A DNA stretch of 64,000 nt from Taenia hydatigena. Taxonomy: Eukaryota > Platyhelminthes > Cestoda > Cyclophyllidea > Taeniidae. Below the pieces are notes generated by a model. It was not told the DNA's origin. It saw nothing but the letters and a program-made list of their open reading frames with translations, and searched no databases. The stretch is from assembly GCA_036345935.2 (NCBI GenBank), contig JADWOT020001205.1, forward strand, positions 62,001 through 126,000, in the 5' to 3' direction. Below are positions 20,802 through 32,789 of this stretch, one piece after another. The first letter of the stretch is position 1; each line of letters starts with the position of its first letter. The translations under genes and the position numbers were made by a program.

Positions 20802-21469
20802 CCAGAATAGATTTTCTTGGGACGCTGCGGTACAGAATCAAAACCACCTACCAAATGGCTAATTGTTTCTGTCAAATGATGTTCAGGCAACAAGTCAAAG
20901 CGCGATTAGTAAATGAAGCCTTTTGCAGGCAAAACCTGGCGCTAGGTAAATGAAAATATGTTTTGTTTGATGCGTATTGTACAGTCAGGCATATTTCGAA
21001 CACGTCTCTCCGCCAACTAAAAACCTGTCGATTATGTGGTCCTGCTGAAAAGCAATGAGTATAGGCGGTAGAAGGGGAAGTGGACCGCGAAATTAAGTTG
21101 CCTGTAGAACAGATTTTAAAGACAGTGGATCATTGCATTCGCTAGTCATTTCACGATCCACATCGTCCTTACAAAACTTGCAATAAGAAGTACAAGATTT
21201 GAATGCTAACAAGGCGGATTAAGTTCCAATGAGTTATTCCCTCATAATATGGGATGGAACTTTTGTGTCTTGGATGGTCTGTTTAATTTCTTGTCAGAGT
21301 TCCTCAGAGGAAATCAACGTTTCAGTTGTGTTATCCGGCAAGATTTCGTGGTGCAGTAAGCTTCTGCCCCACTGGCATGCACATGCCTTGAACAGAATAG
21401 CTACCCAGCAGTCCAGCCTAGATATCTTCCTGCTGGTGAGAAGTTGAATCCACTAAAATTAAAGGCAAG

Positions 21470-22050
21470 CATTGCTGCTATTTGGTGCCAAACACTGCCT
21501 CTCCATTGTTTGGGAACCGGAATTATGTTATTATCAGGAAGAAATTTTACTTGGTCCATCGCGCATTGGTTTACGTGGCCTGATTGTTAGACCTGGTTTA
21601 CGGAGCTTAACATGCTTTCTACCTCAGCCCTTAACAACGATTGTAGTCGCACTCAACTTGGATTTCTAGCCGCTGAATTTGCTGCCCATTTGCATTTATA
21701 TTTATGAACCCAGATTGTGCAATTTGTAGTGTTGCTCCCAAAAACTGCGGTTCTCATTGAAAAATTTGAATACTATTGAAGATGGTCCCTTTGGCAAGTG
21801 AAACCTGCCACCTCCACGTACTCAAACTAATTCCGCACGTGTAGAACAAGGTAATTCTGGACAGAATGCTAATGTGCACCCGTCTCGCACTTTGTCAAGG
21901 TCAACGCTCACGGGGTCAAATCATGACTGAGCTTGTGACTTTACTTCCCATCAGCTCTCCCACCTGATGTGTCGGCAACGCAACGGCACGAAGTGGTAGC
22001 ATCATATTGTTGGTGTTTTGACTTATTTACCTAAGTGTCCTTATCTGGGT
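21470..22050 (+). repeat. Inverted repeat R9, plus copy
   Basis: This block is the reverse complement of about 29365-29920, with 25-30% differences. Shared words include GGTAGCATCA followed by GTTGGTGTTTTGA, and CTACCTCAGCC. One frame reads RPGLRSLTCFLPQPLTTIVV then ALNLDF and a TAG. The partner reads EPGLLGLSCYLPQPPPAITI then ALNVNFQPLHLLPV. Second codon positions differ least (about 5, against 12-14 at positions 1 and 3), which hints at a coding ancestor. The TAG here marks this copy as broken. Confidence 0.78.
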
Positions 22051-22059
22051 CGAAGTATT

Positions 22060-25000
22060 AACAAAGAGAGATACCTAAACGAATTCGGAACTAGCTTGAA
22101 GGCTATTTACGTAGCTCAGAACTATTTGAATTCCCATGTCCAAGACCAAGCAGAATGTAGGCACAGGAGAGCGCTGCAGAAACTGATGTCGACACCAGTC
22201 GTGCAACTCAGTGGGGAGTCTTCGCCTGCATTTGTGAGATGAAATAGATTTACTGAGTTGATGGCTCCCATTGCGCTTGCTGATTATTATCAAAATGAAC
22301 ACGAAAGGCAATACAATTCTTGACAAGTAGATCAATGAGGCATTGCAGATATCTGGTCGACTCTTGTATGCTTCAGCGTCTCTAGGCATGATGACTCCAA
22401 CTATTTCAGAATTTTCTGCTTACCATTAAAGCAGAAACCGCAATTTCATTCGGTGAGGTCATTTGAAGTTTATTGTTGATAACTTAATTTCAAGCCCATT
22501 GCCACGTCAAGAGCATACTCATGCACAATCGAGCATGCAGCGAATATGCGGAGTCTCGACCTATCCTGTTTCAAGGTTTGACCGGATCGTGAGAATAGAT
22601 ATAACATAGCTTTTATATCAAGCACATATTTGTGTGCTCAATAGGCCCAGTCAGGTTCATTATGTGCTGCACTTAACTGTTCATGTCAGCTTAACGATGG
22701 TATTATTCTGCCTACAGCAAGACCATGCGCAAATGCGGTTGAACTTATGCGCCTAAGGGGCTTATCATAATTGCAGGAACCTAAAGTAAGGCATGGTCGG
22801 GAATCGGATGCAAGGTCAAGCATAAAAATGACAAAAAAAACGTCTTAACGCAAGGAAACTGTTGATATAGATGCCATTACGTAAAGAGGTGCAGATCAAC
22901 GATCTGCAACTTATGCGGCGTGTGCGACAGCTCATCTTCGATGCGTAGCAGTTGGTTGAGAGGGCAAGCGACTCAAACTATTGGATTATTGCCCCTATGC
23001 ATTGAGGCCGGAAATGGGACTGCTGGCCAGATACAACAAAATCTAAATGGGTAAGCAGCCGAGGTCGTGTCAATAAGGACACTGAGTAACTTGATATTAG
23101 ACATTACGTTTGTAGAGACCATGACGTTGACAATGCAACCGTCATTGTGACTGTGCAAGAAGAATGCTCTAATTACGTAGGCAAATCTGCAATGAAAACA
23201 ATCAGTACGCAGCAGTATGATGTCTTGTGGTTTTACCACTGGAGTTGTCACGTAAATTAGAAAAGAGGCAAAGGTACTTAATTTGACAAGAGTAGAAATG
23301 GTGTTGAGACAAGGAAGTAACTCACTGGCTGAAATAGTGCCACGCATCAGGAGACAGTCACCATCGGCTACCAGGGGGCAAAGAACACCGAAATCTCTTT
23401 TCTCCACTAATCGTAATGACTGCATTTTCATCCTACCCAAATCACGCCAACCCTCTTCTCCTTAGTTTACTCTACTCTTTACTTCCTTTCGACCTGTCTG
23501 TCAAAAATCATCATTGCCATACTCGCATATCCAACGCTAATTAATCGCTTTACTCTTAGCAGCGAATGACACAACATGTAACTTAGTTTTAACGCAAGCT
23601 ATGGCGTAAAGGCAGTCTTGGTGAGACAAAAGGAGGTCATTTGCTGCGCACGACAGCAATCGCGTTCCTCCATACAAGCCCCTCTGTTTATTGACCGTTG
23701 CCGTGCCGTAAAATCGTTGGGGGCAGGAAACGGACATGTGCATTGCGCACCTGCGCGCCACACAATTGTGATTTACTTCACAAAAACGGTTCAGCAATTT
23801 TATCCCTTGCTTTATGCATTCGCCAACTGTGGTTGCACTTCACAAGGGTTAGAAAGGTGAAGGAGAGTTAACGAAGATCTCGACAGTTTCACACCGCTTA
23901 CCAGATTAAGCTTTTATTAACTTATTTCTTGGCAATTTTACCAGCAGTAAACAATTGGATCTTTAATGATCTATATTCATTGTTTTTATGTCATGGCTAG
24001 TGTTTGGCATTAGCTACGTGTTGTGTTGTCTTCTTTAACAGCCTGAGCGATATGTTAGCAGTGGATATGGGACAAAGAAGATGACTACTCCTCAAGTAAA
24101 GGTCAGAAGTGAAAACAAAGGCAAATCAAGCTTAGGATGGAGTCGGGACAACAGTGAAAGTAATTAATGGGTGCTCGGTATCTTCGGCTGCAGGATAACC
24201 GGTGATGACTGTCTCCTAGCACGCAAAACGCGGGCAAATTGCGAATGCATACAGTGTGATACGTTGATCGCCTATCATAGCTGTACTTCCTTGTGTTAAG
24301 AGTCACGCTAAACAGTGCCAATCAAACCGAAATTGTAAATTTTAGAGTGAAAATAGCAAGATTCGACAGTCGACCACCTCAGTAAGTAGCGGTGATTCGT
24401 CTAAATGCCAGAAAGTCTGCCAGCAAAGTGCTGAGCAGACTCTAGTCCGCACCGTGCCACAGCCATCACCGTAGAAGTCTTAAAACCCTTAGTGTTAGTC
24501 CGCTTGTGGCAATGTCTCCTTCCATCTGTGCATTAATGTCCATGTAATCTCTGTAGTTTTGCATTTTCAAACAAAACGTGACCTCCAAGATTAGAGACAT
24601 AAGCACCATATAGCAATTGAATAACAAGCACTGGCGAGTTCAGTGGTCGCAAAATGCCGAAGCGTCTTAGGTTCTTTGATGTTATCTCCAGGCTCCCCTT
24701 ATGAATTTTGGCCAGTATCTGAAGCCGAGATGCACAAAAATACCTTCTTCGTGGTCCCATAAGGGGAAAACAATTGCCCACATTGCTACATCCATGCTCA
24801 TCTGGAGTTGAATTTTATACCCATTCGGTGATCGCCGGGCTCTTCTCATTCCGCGTTTCCACCACACTCTTTTACTGTAACTCTATTGGTAGTACTTTGC
24901 ATAATGCGATTCGCATTAGGTGGAAAATGCAGCTGCCGCATCACAAATTCCGAAAGGCTTTAGCTGAGGCTCATCAAGATTTTTGACAATAATAACAACC

Positions 25001-26460
25001 TGTCCTTTTGTCCAATTTTGACATCCCTACTTGCTGATGCGCTGATCTTGAATCTAGAGTAGATGGTTATTAGAGTGTTTAGGTAGCACCGGTTTTAGGC
25101 ACCTATGGTCAATAAGCACTTGATTTTATCCATCTTTTTTCTTCTTGAAGCGACTGGTAGTGCGCATGGTGACCTTGATGGCTTTAAAACCTCAAAGCAA
25201 ATCAATTCTTCCATTGAATTATAGGTTTCCTCCAGGAGAGTGTATAGTATGCGTTTTAGCAGCCGTCAGATCTAGCTGGCATCTATCACGTTCTTGACGA
25301 TTTCTATAGCTCTCAAAGTTCTTTCCTTGCATTGACGATGACATGACCTTAGCTGCAGCTCGATAGTAGCTTTAAAACAACGATGTTATGGAGGGTAAAG
25401 ACGACGCCTTTTGCGAAATGCAAAATAAGAAATCACATTCTGATTTGAACTGGTTACATTCCAAACTCATCTTCTTCGGCTACCAAATCTTTTCCTTACC
25501 GATAAGTGCCATCTGTTGAGTAATAAAACCGTTCTGAGCTCGTACTAGTAAACAAGAAACAAGCTGGTATCAAAGCGAGTTTTGAACAAGTAGGACAAAA
25601 TGGTTTAAGCAAATAATATAAGGAAAATAAGGCACGTCTTTGCTCGTCGAGTTGACAGCGCTCAGCCCTCACAACTCAATTACTCGAATCAAGATTATCA
25701 ATTGACTTGAATGAAAGAAAGTTTAGAGTTCTCTATAACCCTCTGCTGTCATCACAGGCATCATTACCCGTATTTAAGATACGCTGGGATGTTTCGTTCC
25801 GTGACCGGAATAAAAGCGTGTTTGCTGCAGAACATAGCTGAATAAAAAGTCCAGATGGGGAATAAGCTGCCCAAATACTTTCAAACCCTCATTCTCAAAG
25901 CCAATTAAACAGCCAGTTTGTCACTGATAATTGTGGATACCTGCTTTGTTATCCGATTTGGCGCCATTTACCATTAACAGCAGCAACGGAAGCGGTCCGT
26001 GTTGGTTTCCTCTTAGGCGATCAACGTAAACGACGAGACAATGCTGCGTTGGCAGCAAAAAGTATGTATGCAGCAAATGGACACCTTAAGAGAAAAGGAT
26101 AGATCAGCTGATAGGACGTCTGCTTTAATCTTACAAACCTTTGGAAAAAGCCCTGCCTTGTGTAAGGTAAACTTTACGCCTAGCATTAATGAAGCTATTG
26201 TGAGCTAATTGGCATCGTGTGCTCGGGATGGCGGTTTGCTTAGGGTATTGTTTCCGCAAGATTGCAGACGGTATACAGTTTTTATGACAAGCAACCTGTC
26301 TTCCTTTAGAGAGATTGCACTGAGTGCCTCGCATGGAGGGTGCATTCTTGTTGAGACTAGTGGTTACGGCCGCCCAAGTTCTCAAACCGCTAGTCTACGA
26401 AGTTGTGAATTGGGCCACTCTACATAGCACTTCTCATCACGGTCAGCACTACATCTACAT
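22060..26460. other. Long stretch without supportable gene
   Basis: The largest frame is 155 codons on the minus strand (22973-23440, listed separately). Other frames are short and have no duplicate. I see no tRNA-like fold and no repeats shared with the rest of the window. Confidence 0.4.
22973..23440 (-). CDS. 155-aa open frame, hydrophobic, unknown
   Basis: The minus-strand frame starts at an ATG at 23440. It is rich in hydrophobic and Cys/Ser/Thr residues, with candidate membrane stretches near residues 45-70 (ISTLVKLSTFASFLIYVTTP) and 105-125 (VNVMVSTNVMSNIKLLSVLI). It has no recognised motif, no strong start context and no second copy. The length is only moderately unusual for chance. 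Confidence 0.25.
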   Translation of the reverse strand: MGRMKMQSLRLVEKRDFGVLCPLVADGDCLLMRGTISASELLPCLNTISTLVKLSTFASFLIYVTTPVVKPQDIILLRTDCFHCRFAYVIRAFFLHSHNDGCIVNVMVSTNVMSNIKLLSVLIDTTSAAYPFRFCCIWPAVPFPASMHRGNNPIV

Positions 26461-26469
26461 ACCCTACGA

Positions 26470-26940
26470 AAGTTGCTAAATTCAAAATTAATGGTATTGT
26501 TTTAGAGAAAATCAACGGATGAGCGACTAAATCAAGACCTACCTGTTCAAACTCTTAGCATCCACCACAGTGTAAAGGGCATGAAATGGCTAGACGTTTA
26601 CCTCTGCAGGATGCTTTACTTACAAGTGCAGAGGGAGACCCGAAATATTATGATCGTGCAATTGAGTATTACAATAACAAAGAGGTTTTATTTCGTGGCC
26701 CCGCATTGAGAGTGCTTCCTGCTAATGCACAAACTCCGATTAACTGCTTGATCACCACGTCATGTCGCTGCTCAAGGCTGTCACCATAAGGGAGGAAACG
26801 CTACAGGTGCGACTTGCCAGTACTGCGTTCGCTTCCTCCACTCGTCTCTGCATGGACGTGTCTGCGGATGTTCCGCACTGGACATGCGTGAATGGTCAGA
26901 AGAATGTGGAGAAGGAAGAGAATGGATGCAGCTGAGCAGC
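26470..26940 (+). repeat. Direct repeat R8, copy 1
   Basis: R8 is colinear with 34502-35015, with about 25% differences and indels. A plus-strand frame is shared: 26586-26789 reads YYDRAIEYYNNKEVLF, then TPINCLITTSCRCSRLSP and stop. The partner reads YASHYYNKEENYV, then APISCLITTSCRCIRLSP, and continues for another 40 codons. The conserved Cys-containing motif CLITTSCRC suggests a coding ancestor. Confidence 0.8.
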
Positions 26941-26959
26941 TATGACTGTGTCGTTATAT

Positions 26960-29360
26960 ATCTTGATTGTCCTGATTTTAAACATCGGGATTGTAAAAAC
27001 ACCTGAATGCCGTGGCCGATGATGTAACAGGCTCGATGTGGCACACTCCAGATGGCTACCTGAACTTGGACTGTATGCAAAAGATGTTCAAGGCTTTGGG
27101 AGGCTTCAGCTTCATTCCCTTTTACAAGTTATTTGATAGTTGTCGCATTCGGTGCATCCGGAGGCAAAACAATTCGACTACCAATTTAGTGGAGATAGTA
27201 CAGTGAGCCTGCCTCCATGTCATACGGAGAAGGAGTGGAGCTTTGCACGTTCAAGAATGTTCACGATTAGTGGGTCTGTGATAAAAATTCGATGAAGTGC
27301 ATAAAAGCTTTCAAAATAAATACATTTAATGCTATTTGTGAAAGCCTGCACTTTTTATGAATGCAGTGGATGGACTCGGGATAAGACATAAGTGATTAGC
27401 AATTGTCGAGCAGTGAACATATGTTAGCTCGGTGTAATTATCGCTGTAGAGGCATTTTTGTAGGCCACAATGGTGCCATTATCTCTCAATGTCCAACCAC
27501 TGCATATGAGAATAAGGATTTTTAGGTAACAATAAGTTTTAAAATTCAAATTTGATGCGTCAAAGACTATTCGATTGCATTAGGTGACTTAAACAATCGA
27601 TCCGAGAGAATGTTTAATTTTGCAGCTGGATATTCCTGACTTTGACTGTCCTCCTGCGTGCAGCATAATCACACGTGTGGCATCTGGTGGCGTGTACTTG
27701 CAGACACCGTGACGCATTTTCCTGCCTCGACCTTTTCTGCTAACCTCCCAACACCGAATTCGAATTAAGAATTTGCTCACTGCTTTACACTGGTAGGTTT
27801 GCACTCTGTTATTACGTTGAAGACCAAAGAATGTAGATTCTGAAATCAGGCAACGTTGTTTTTACCTTTCGGTAACCAACTTTGCGCTCACCAAATGATG
27901 TTCAAGTGAAAGGACATCAACTTGAGGTTTTGAAGAGCGGCTGAAGTGTAAAGATGCAGCAAATGTGGGCAAAAAGTTAAAAATTGCAAAAAGTAGTATT
28001 TTGAGCATAAAAGCAACAGCAAATCAAATTAAAGATTGATTTGCAACTCATTTCAGGCTTTGAATAAAATGGAAACAGAGGCATCCATAGGTATGATAGC
28101 GCACTTCCCTTGAGCATCTTGTGCACCGGCCAACGTGCTACTGTAGCCTAACTTTAATTCCTGTCCCAAATCATCTAATTCCAGGGTGCCTTCTCTTTTC
28201 ACTCCATTCTCATTACTATTCGATGTAAGGATGATGACGATATACATTATATTTTGCTAACCTTGTTGCATCAATCGAATTTATTTTGCCTTAGCAGATA
28301 TTATTGCAGCCTAGGTTCTAAGTAAAGTCATTTGTTTAATGCAATAAAGCAAAAGCGAAGTGCAAATTCCGAAGATTCCTACTGCCACTTAGGTTCAATC
28401 TCTCAATGTTTCACTTAAGTTTCTATCTTTGTTCCTCCTAGGTGTCCAAGATCCCTCTGTAACCCTTGTATGACAGCGCAACGATTTTCCGTTATCTAGT
28501 GAATCCTCACCACTTATGGCAAGCAAAATCTTTAAATGTCAGAACTGTGAAAATTTCGAGAAATCCGATGACAGATCCAAAAAGGATAGAATAAAGTGGA
28601 AAAGGGCAAAAGTTGTGTGCCATTCTGCTGTGCGATAGTCACTTGCAATGGCGTAGCGCGGTGATCAGCGGCTGGTGATTTCTCATCTGAGAGCTGAAAA
28701 AGGATGCCTTTCCGCAATTTATCTGCTAGAAGGGTATTTTTCATGCTAACTATGGTTCCTCCGTATAAATCCATTTGACAGAGGCACATCACAAACAAAT
28801 TCACATCCCTTAAGCTGCCACAAATTCTATGAGCTAAACTCAAGTGTCTTGCTTAATCGTAACTTAGCCAAATTTCCTGTTCGTGATATTCATTGACCAT
28901 CACTGAGAATGTGTCTACCAAACGGTGTTGGTGGAGACTCACAGTTGATGTGGAGATTGCCATGTTTGTCTACATAAAAATTTGCAGATAAAGTCAGGCT
29001 CAGGCAACAGAATATTAATAGACATGTGGAGACATCGCTCTATCTCCACTAGTGCGTCGGATCACAGTTATCGCATTCTATGAGATCTGGCGATTCAAAT
29101 ACAACTAGATAAACACACGAACATTAGTATAATATTATAGCAAAAAAGACCCGTAGAGCTATAATCAGCAGTCAGTCTCTTGGCAAATAAACAGCTTTCC
29201 TCGTGGCGTCTCTACATCTGAAAATCCTTAAAGGAAAGAAAGTGAACCCGACTATTACCTTTGCTTGCCTTCCGTTTAAATTTTAATGAGGGACGACAAA
29301 TAGTTATGAGCTGCCTAACTGGTCTTTACATTGATTCTAAATTGGTTTAAGTGTCTCAAT
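26960..29360. other. No supportable gene
   Basis: The largest frame is 103 codons (28532-28843 minus), without motif or duplicate. A/T-rich patches are common. Nothing else is assigned. Confidence 0.4.
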
Positions 29361-29364
29361 GTGC

Positions 29365-29920
29365 TAAAATTTTGGCCTCGAAATGGAAACCCAGGTAAGG
29401 GAATCAAAACACCAACGGTGTGATGCTACCGCTTTGTGTCGTTGCTTGGACGACAGGTCAGGTGGAAGAGATGATGGGGAGTAAAACCAAAAGCACAGTC
29501 AAAGAAACAAAGAATGTGGCGGGTGCACGCATCAGCAGTTTAATCAGGACAATTTTGTTAAATGTGCGCTGACTAGATTGGAGTCCGTGCGGTGGCGGGT
29601 CTCTCATGCCAAAGGGAACAGCATCGGTAGCGGTTAAGTATGTTAATGAAAGCTACAATGCTAATCGCACAATCTTGGTGCACAAAATTATAAACTAGAC
29701 TAAGACATGAATACACCAAGCCGTTTTAAAATAAGGAAACAAACAGGTAACAAATGCAGTGGCTGAAAATTCACGTTGAGTGCAATGGTAATGGCTGGTG
29801 GTGGCTGAGGTAGATAGCATGACAACCCTAATAAACCAGGCTCGATATTTAATTTATGTGGGCCGTTCTGCATTGGATATATAAAAATGCCTTTTTTAGC
29901 GCATTCCTGGTTTTCAAACA
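29365..29920 (-). repeat. Inverted repeat R9, minus copy
   Basis: This is the reverse complement partner of 21470-22050. The minus-strand frame 29700-29921 begins with an ATG and stays open through EPGLLGLSCYLPQPPPAITI, where the plus copy has a TAG 16 codons later. It is the better preserved copy. The product is not recognised; its end (LHLLPVCFLILKR) is hydrophobic. Confidence 0.78.
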
Positions 29921-29924
29921 ATGG

Positions 29925-32110
29925 AGAGGAACATTTTAATGCGGTAATAGGAGCCGAATCGCGGTAATGTAAACAGTTACTTCTCCTAGTTAAAAGACAT
30001 TCAAGGTGGATTGCTGAGTAGCTATTTGGTTTAAGGTATGCTCATTTCTAATTGCAGTAAAAATGACCGCATGCGAGTCCACCAAAATGAGACTATTAAG
30101 TTCAAACCAGATGCATGGCGTGGTCCCATTTGTAATGGTTTCATAAAGTGGTCATCGCGATGTGCCTTTGTGTTGTGTCATCAACAGAAGGCCGGGGATA
30201 TCAAAACAGATTTAAAATATATATACACTATGTACACACTTAGTAAAGTTTAGAAGTGCTGGAATGGAATTGATCCTAGTGTTGTGAAAAATACAGCTTA
30301 AAGTGTGGTCAGACGTAGAGTTCGAAGGCCAGTGGTACAGCTCCGTAAAAACAGTGCTGGCCGCCCATTGGGATACAGTGAAGATTGATGCGAGCGTTGC
30401 AATAGAGGATCTTCGAGTAGCATCCCTGGAATTTCATTTAGGTTGATGAACCCCATAGCATGCGAGCATTGACCATTGGTGACCCACATTATTGTTTGAA
30501 TTCAAGAAAGTCAGCCGGTGTCCATCCGGCCATGGTCACTACCTGGCTCTAGTTTCAGTATCTCTTATTCGCTTAAATGTGTTACACGCATTCGCTCACT
30601 AGTGAGCTATGATAGCACTCAGGCTGCGTTGCGACTAAGCGCATTTGCAAAGCGACTTCCTTTCAGTCAGAGCAGTCCGCTTTGCTACCTAATACTGATT
30701 ACATCTCCCTCTGTTTAGACGTGTCCTATCCTATGGAGGGTATTTAACCTTTACAAAGGTTAAACCTAATCGAAAAATATGGTCATTATTCATCGCAGTT
30801 ATCGCTAGAGATCCCATGTTTATAACGTAGCTTGACACGGGAAACATCTTAACATAGGCGGTGTTAACTACTTGGACGACCACACACCAATTTCTCGCAT
30901 TAATGGGTTAAGTGATGCTCCTAATTCTCTTGTAAACGTTCTGAGGACATTACTGTGATCGCATAATAGATGAGAACAAAACCTGTCCATTAAAAGCAGA
31001 ATTTTCAGAACACAAATCTCTTCCAATGCTATCTGTTTAAAGTCATCTCGCATTCAACAGGTCAGCTGTGAATAAGGGACAAAATCCTATGCGACGATTG
31101 AATAGGAGTTGTGCACAGAGTCATTATGGGCCTACAAATGTAATGTTGACCTCTGCCAAACGCCCATTAGTGAATCAAACCCTTGTGACGGAGCAGATTT
31201 GCAATGGAGGAATGCTAATTTTATTTATGTTAGACATCACTGCAGGTTTAATGCAATAAAAGCTAAAAATGCAGTGTAAAATCTGTTTTAACGCAGACGT
31301 AGCTGGTGTCAGCAGGTCACTGAACCCTAACCACGAAAATTATTAGACTCGCTGCTCAGCCGAGGCGAGCAGTACAAATTTCAAAAAGATGGTGACAGCA
31401 AAGTACAAGGTCACTTGTTGGCTTCAAATCTAAAAGTGTTGTTGTTATCAAAAATTCACCCATGCATTGATGCGTTTGGAGCAGCACCCCATCCGGATCC
31501 TGGCAACCCCTAAGTGATCTGAATCTAAGCTAGAATGAAAACAGTTGTAAACGAATGGAGGCCTTAACGGTGGCAGCCATTTCGTTCCATTGCACTCTGC
31601 GAAATTCCAAATGATCGTTAGCCACTACTTAATTATAAATGGGGAAACATAGACCCTGCTAATCATGTATGTATTTATTTTCTGAGAATTGTTGTAAAGT
31701 GAGTGCCTTTAAAGTACTTAGTTTAATGAATACGACACGAAATCTTGCACCCATCGACGCGCAAAATAGGGCGGAGAAGTGGCTGAGTTAATTGTGTCGA
31801 CGCCGTACGCCTTGTTGACTAGGGAGAAGGAATGCAAAACTTGCATTCAGTGGGAGAATTCAAACCAGTAATGCCTCCTAAATGCACCATGGCTGTCAAA
31901 CCTTCTGCTGGACACCCTAATAATCAGGTGTGAATATTGATGTCGCTTTTAACTCTAGCAGGAATTCGTCTAGTCGAAATGACAACGAAGATAATGGAAG
32001 ACACGAAGACAACGAAGTCAGAGAGCGCGACAATGAATAGGATTATGGAATAAGACAAATGGTAAAAAATGTAGGGCAGATTTCAAGGCTGGTCTGTCAG
32101 ATCAAATTCG
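29925..32110. other. No supportable gene
   Basis: Several 60-70-codon frames occur on both strands with no duplicates. I see no tRNA-like fold. Nothing is assigned. Confidence 0.4.
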
Positions 32111-32124
32111 AAATAGTCTTGATC

Positions 32125-32785
32125 AGGTGCACTTTGCAGCATCTAGCGTTTCCACCTCTCCTGATGTCGCTGTAATCTCGACCACACCCACCACTCGAAC
32201 TGGAATCGATCTCGTCGGGAGATGTGGTAGGTGAAATAAACTGCCACGCAAGTGTAATTTCAGTTTACTTATCTTACTAGCTTAGTTGCAATTGCAAAAC
32301 ACGCCCTTGTATCTGTATTCCCATGACTGACCACGCACCTCGTGTCTGATGCATGCCTATAAATGTACGTCACTGGAAGCTTTCTTGAATCTTTGCAATA
32401 CCTGCAATTGCTTGTCAGCGCGTAGACGCCCCTTCCCCAAGCTCTCTCACCGTTTGTAAAAACAGGTAGATAAATGCAGTTGATATCAGCTCTCGACTTG
32501 ACAGATGTGCACAAAAAAGCAGCAGTGGTTATTAAGCTCGAAGCGACGCTTTTAATTTTACAGGTATCGCGTAGAATGCGGACACTTGAATGACACGATT
32601 GCAGCAAATGAAAATTCTCCTATCTGCATGACTAACCGAACTGCCTTAATCCAAGTAACTGGATGCGCTAGCGAAATTCTCTGTCATGAAACTCTGGGTC
32701 AGCGCAGAAATTGAATTAAGGAAGCACTTTGAGATGGCCACATATCAGGGCATTTAGTAACACTATACCATCCTCGGTTCTTTTC
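32125..32785 (+). repeat. R5 fragment, third copy
   Basis: This block matches 18370-19050 in the same orientation with about 20-25% differences. It spans the sequences before GTTTCCACCTCTCCTGA and after GAGATGGCCACATAT. It contains the 112-codon minus-strand frame 32269-32607, the longest version of the three-copy frame, which includes SRADINCIYLPVF and ASDTRCVVSH. Confidence 0.85.
32269..32607 (-). CDS. 112-aa open frame in R5 fragment (copy B of three)
   Basis: The frame starts with an ATG at 32607 and runs 112 codons. It contains ADINCIYLPVF, NCRYCKDSRK, HASDTRCVVSH and a KLVR-stop end, lining up without gaps with 18548-18796. Substitutions between these two copies are absent from one of the three codon positions for the first 128 aligned bases. 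The two variable positions are positions 1 and 2 of this frame, not the pattern of a protein under selection. A long open frame inside an old repeat is still notable. Product unknown. Confidence 0.33.
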   Translation of the reverse strand: MLQSCHSSVRILRDTCKIKSVASSLITTAAFLCTSVKSRADINCIYLPVFTNGERAWGRGVYALTSNCRYCKDSRKLPVTYIYRHASDTRCVVSHGNTDTRACFAIATKLVR

Positions 32786-32789
32786 TTTA

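Larger units (their letters stand above)
18200..21385 (+). repeat. Inverted repeat R5, plus copy
   Basis: This 3.2-kb block is the reverse complement of about 60130-63999; the partner is longer by indels and runs off the right edge of the window. Parts recur at 32125-32785 (matching 18370-19050, same orientation), 49840-51110 (matching 20270-21385 plus R2, same orientation) and 35940-36530 (inverted). Similarity to R2 ends near 21385. In the 59.6-64 kb copy R2 follows R5 without a gap, so this copy has lost its R2 end. Several frames are shared between copies (listed separately). Confidence 0.92.
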
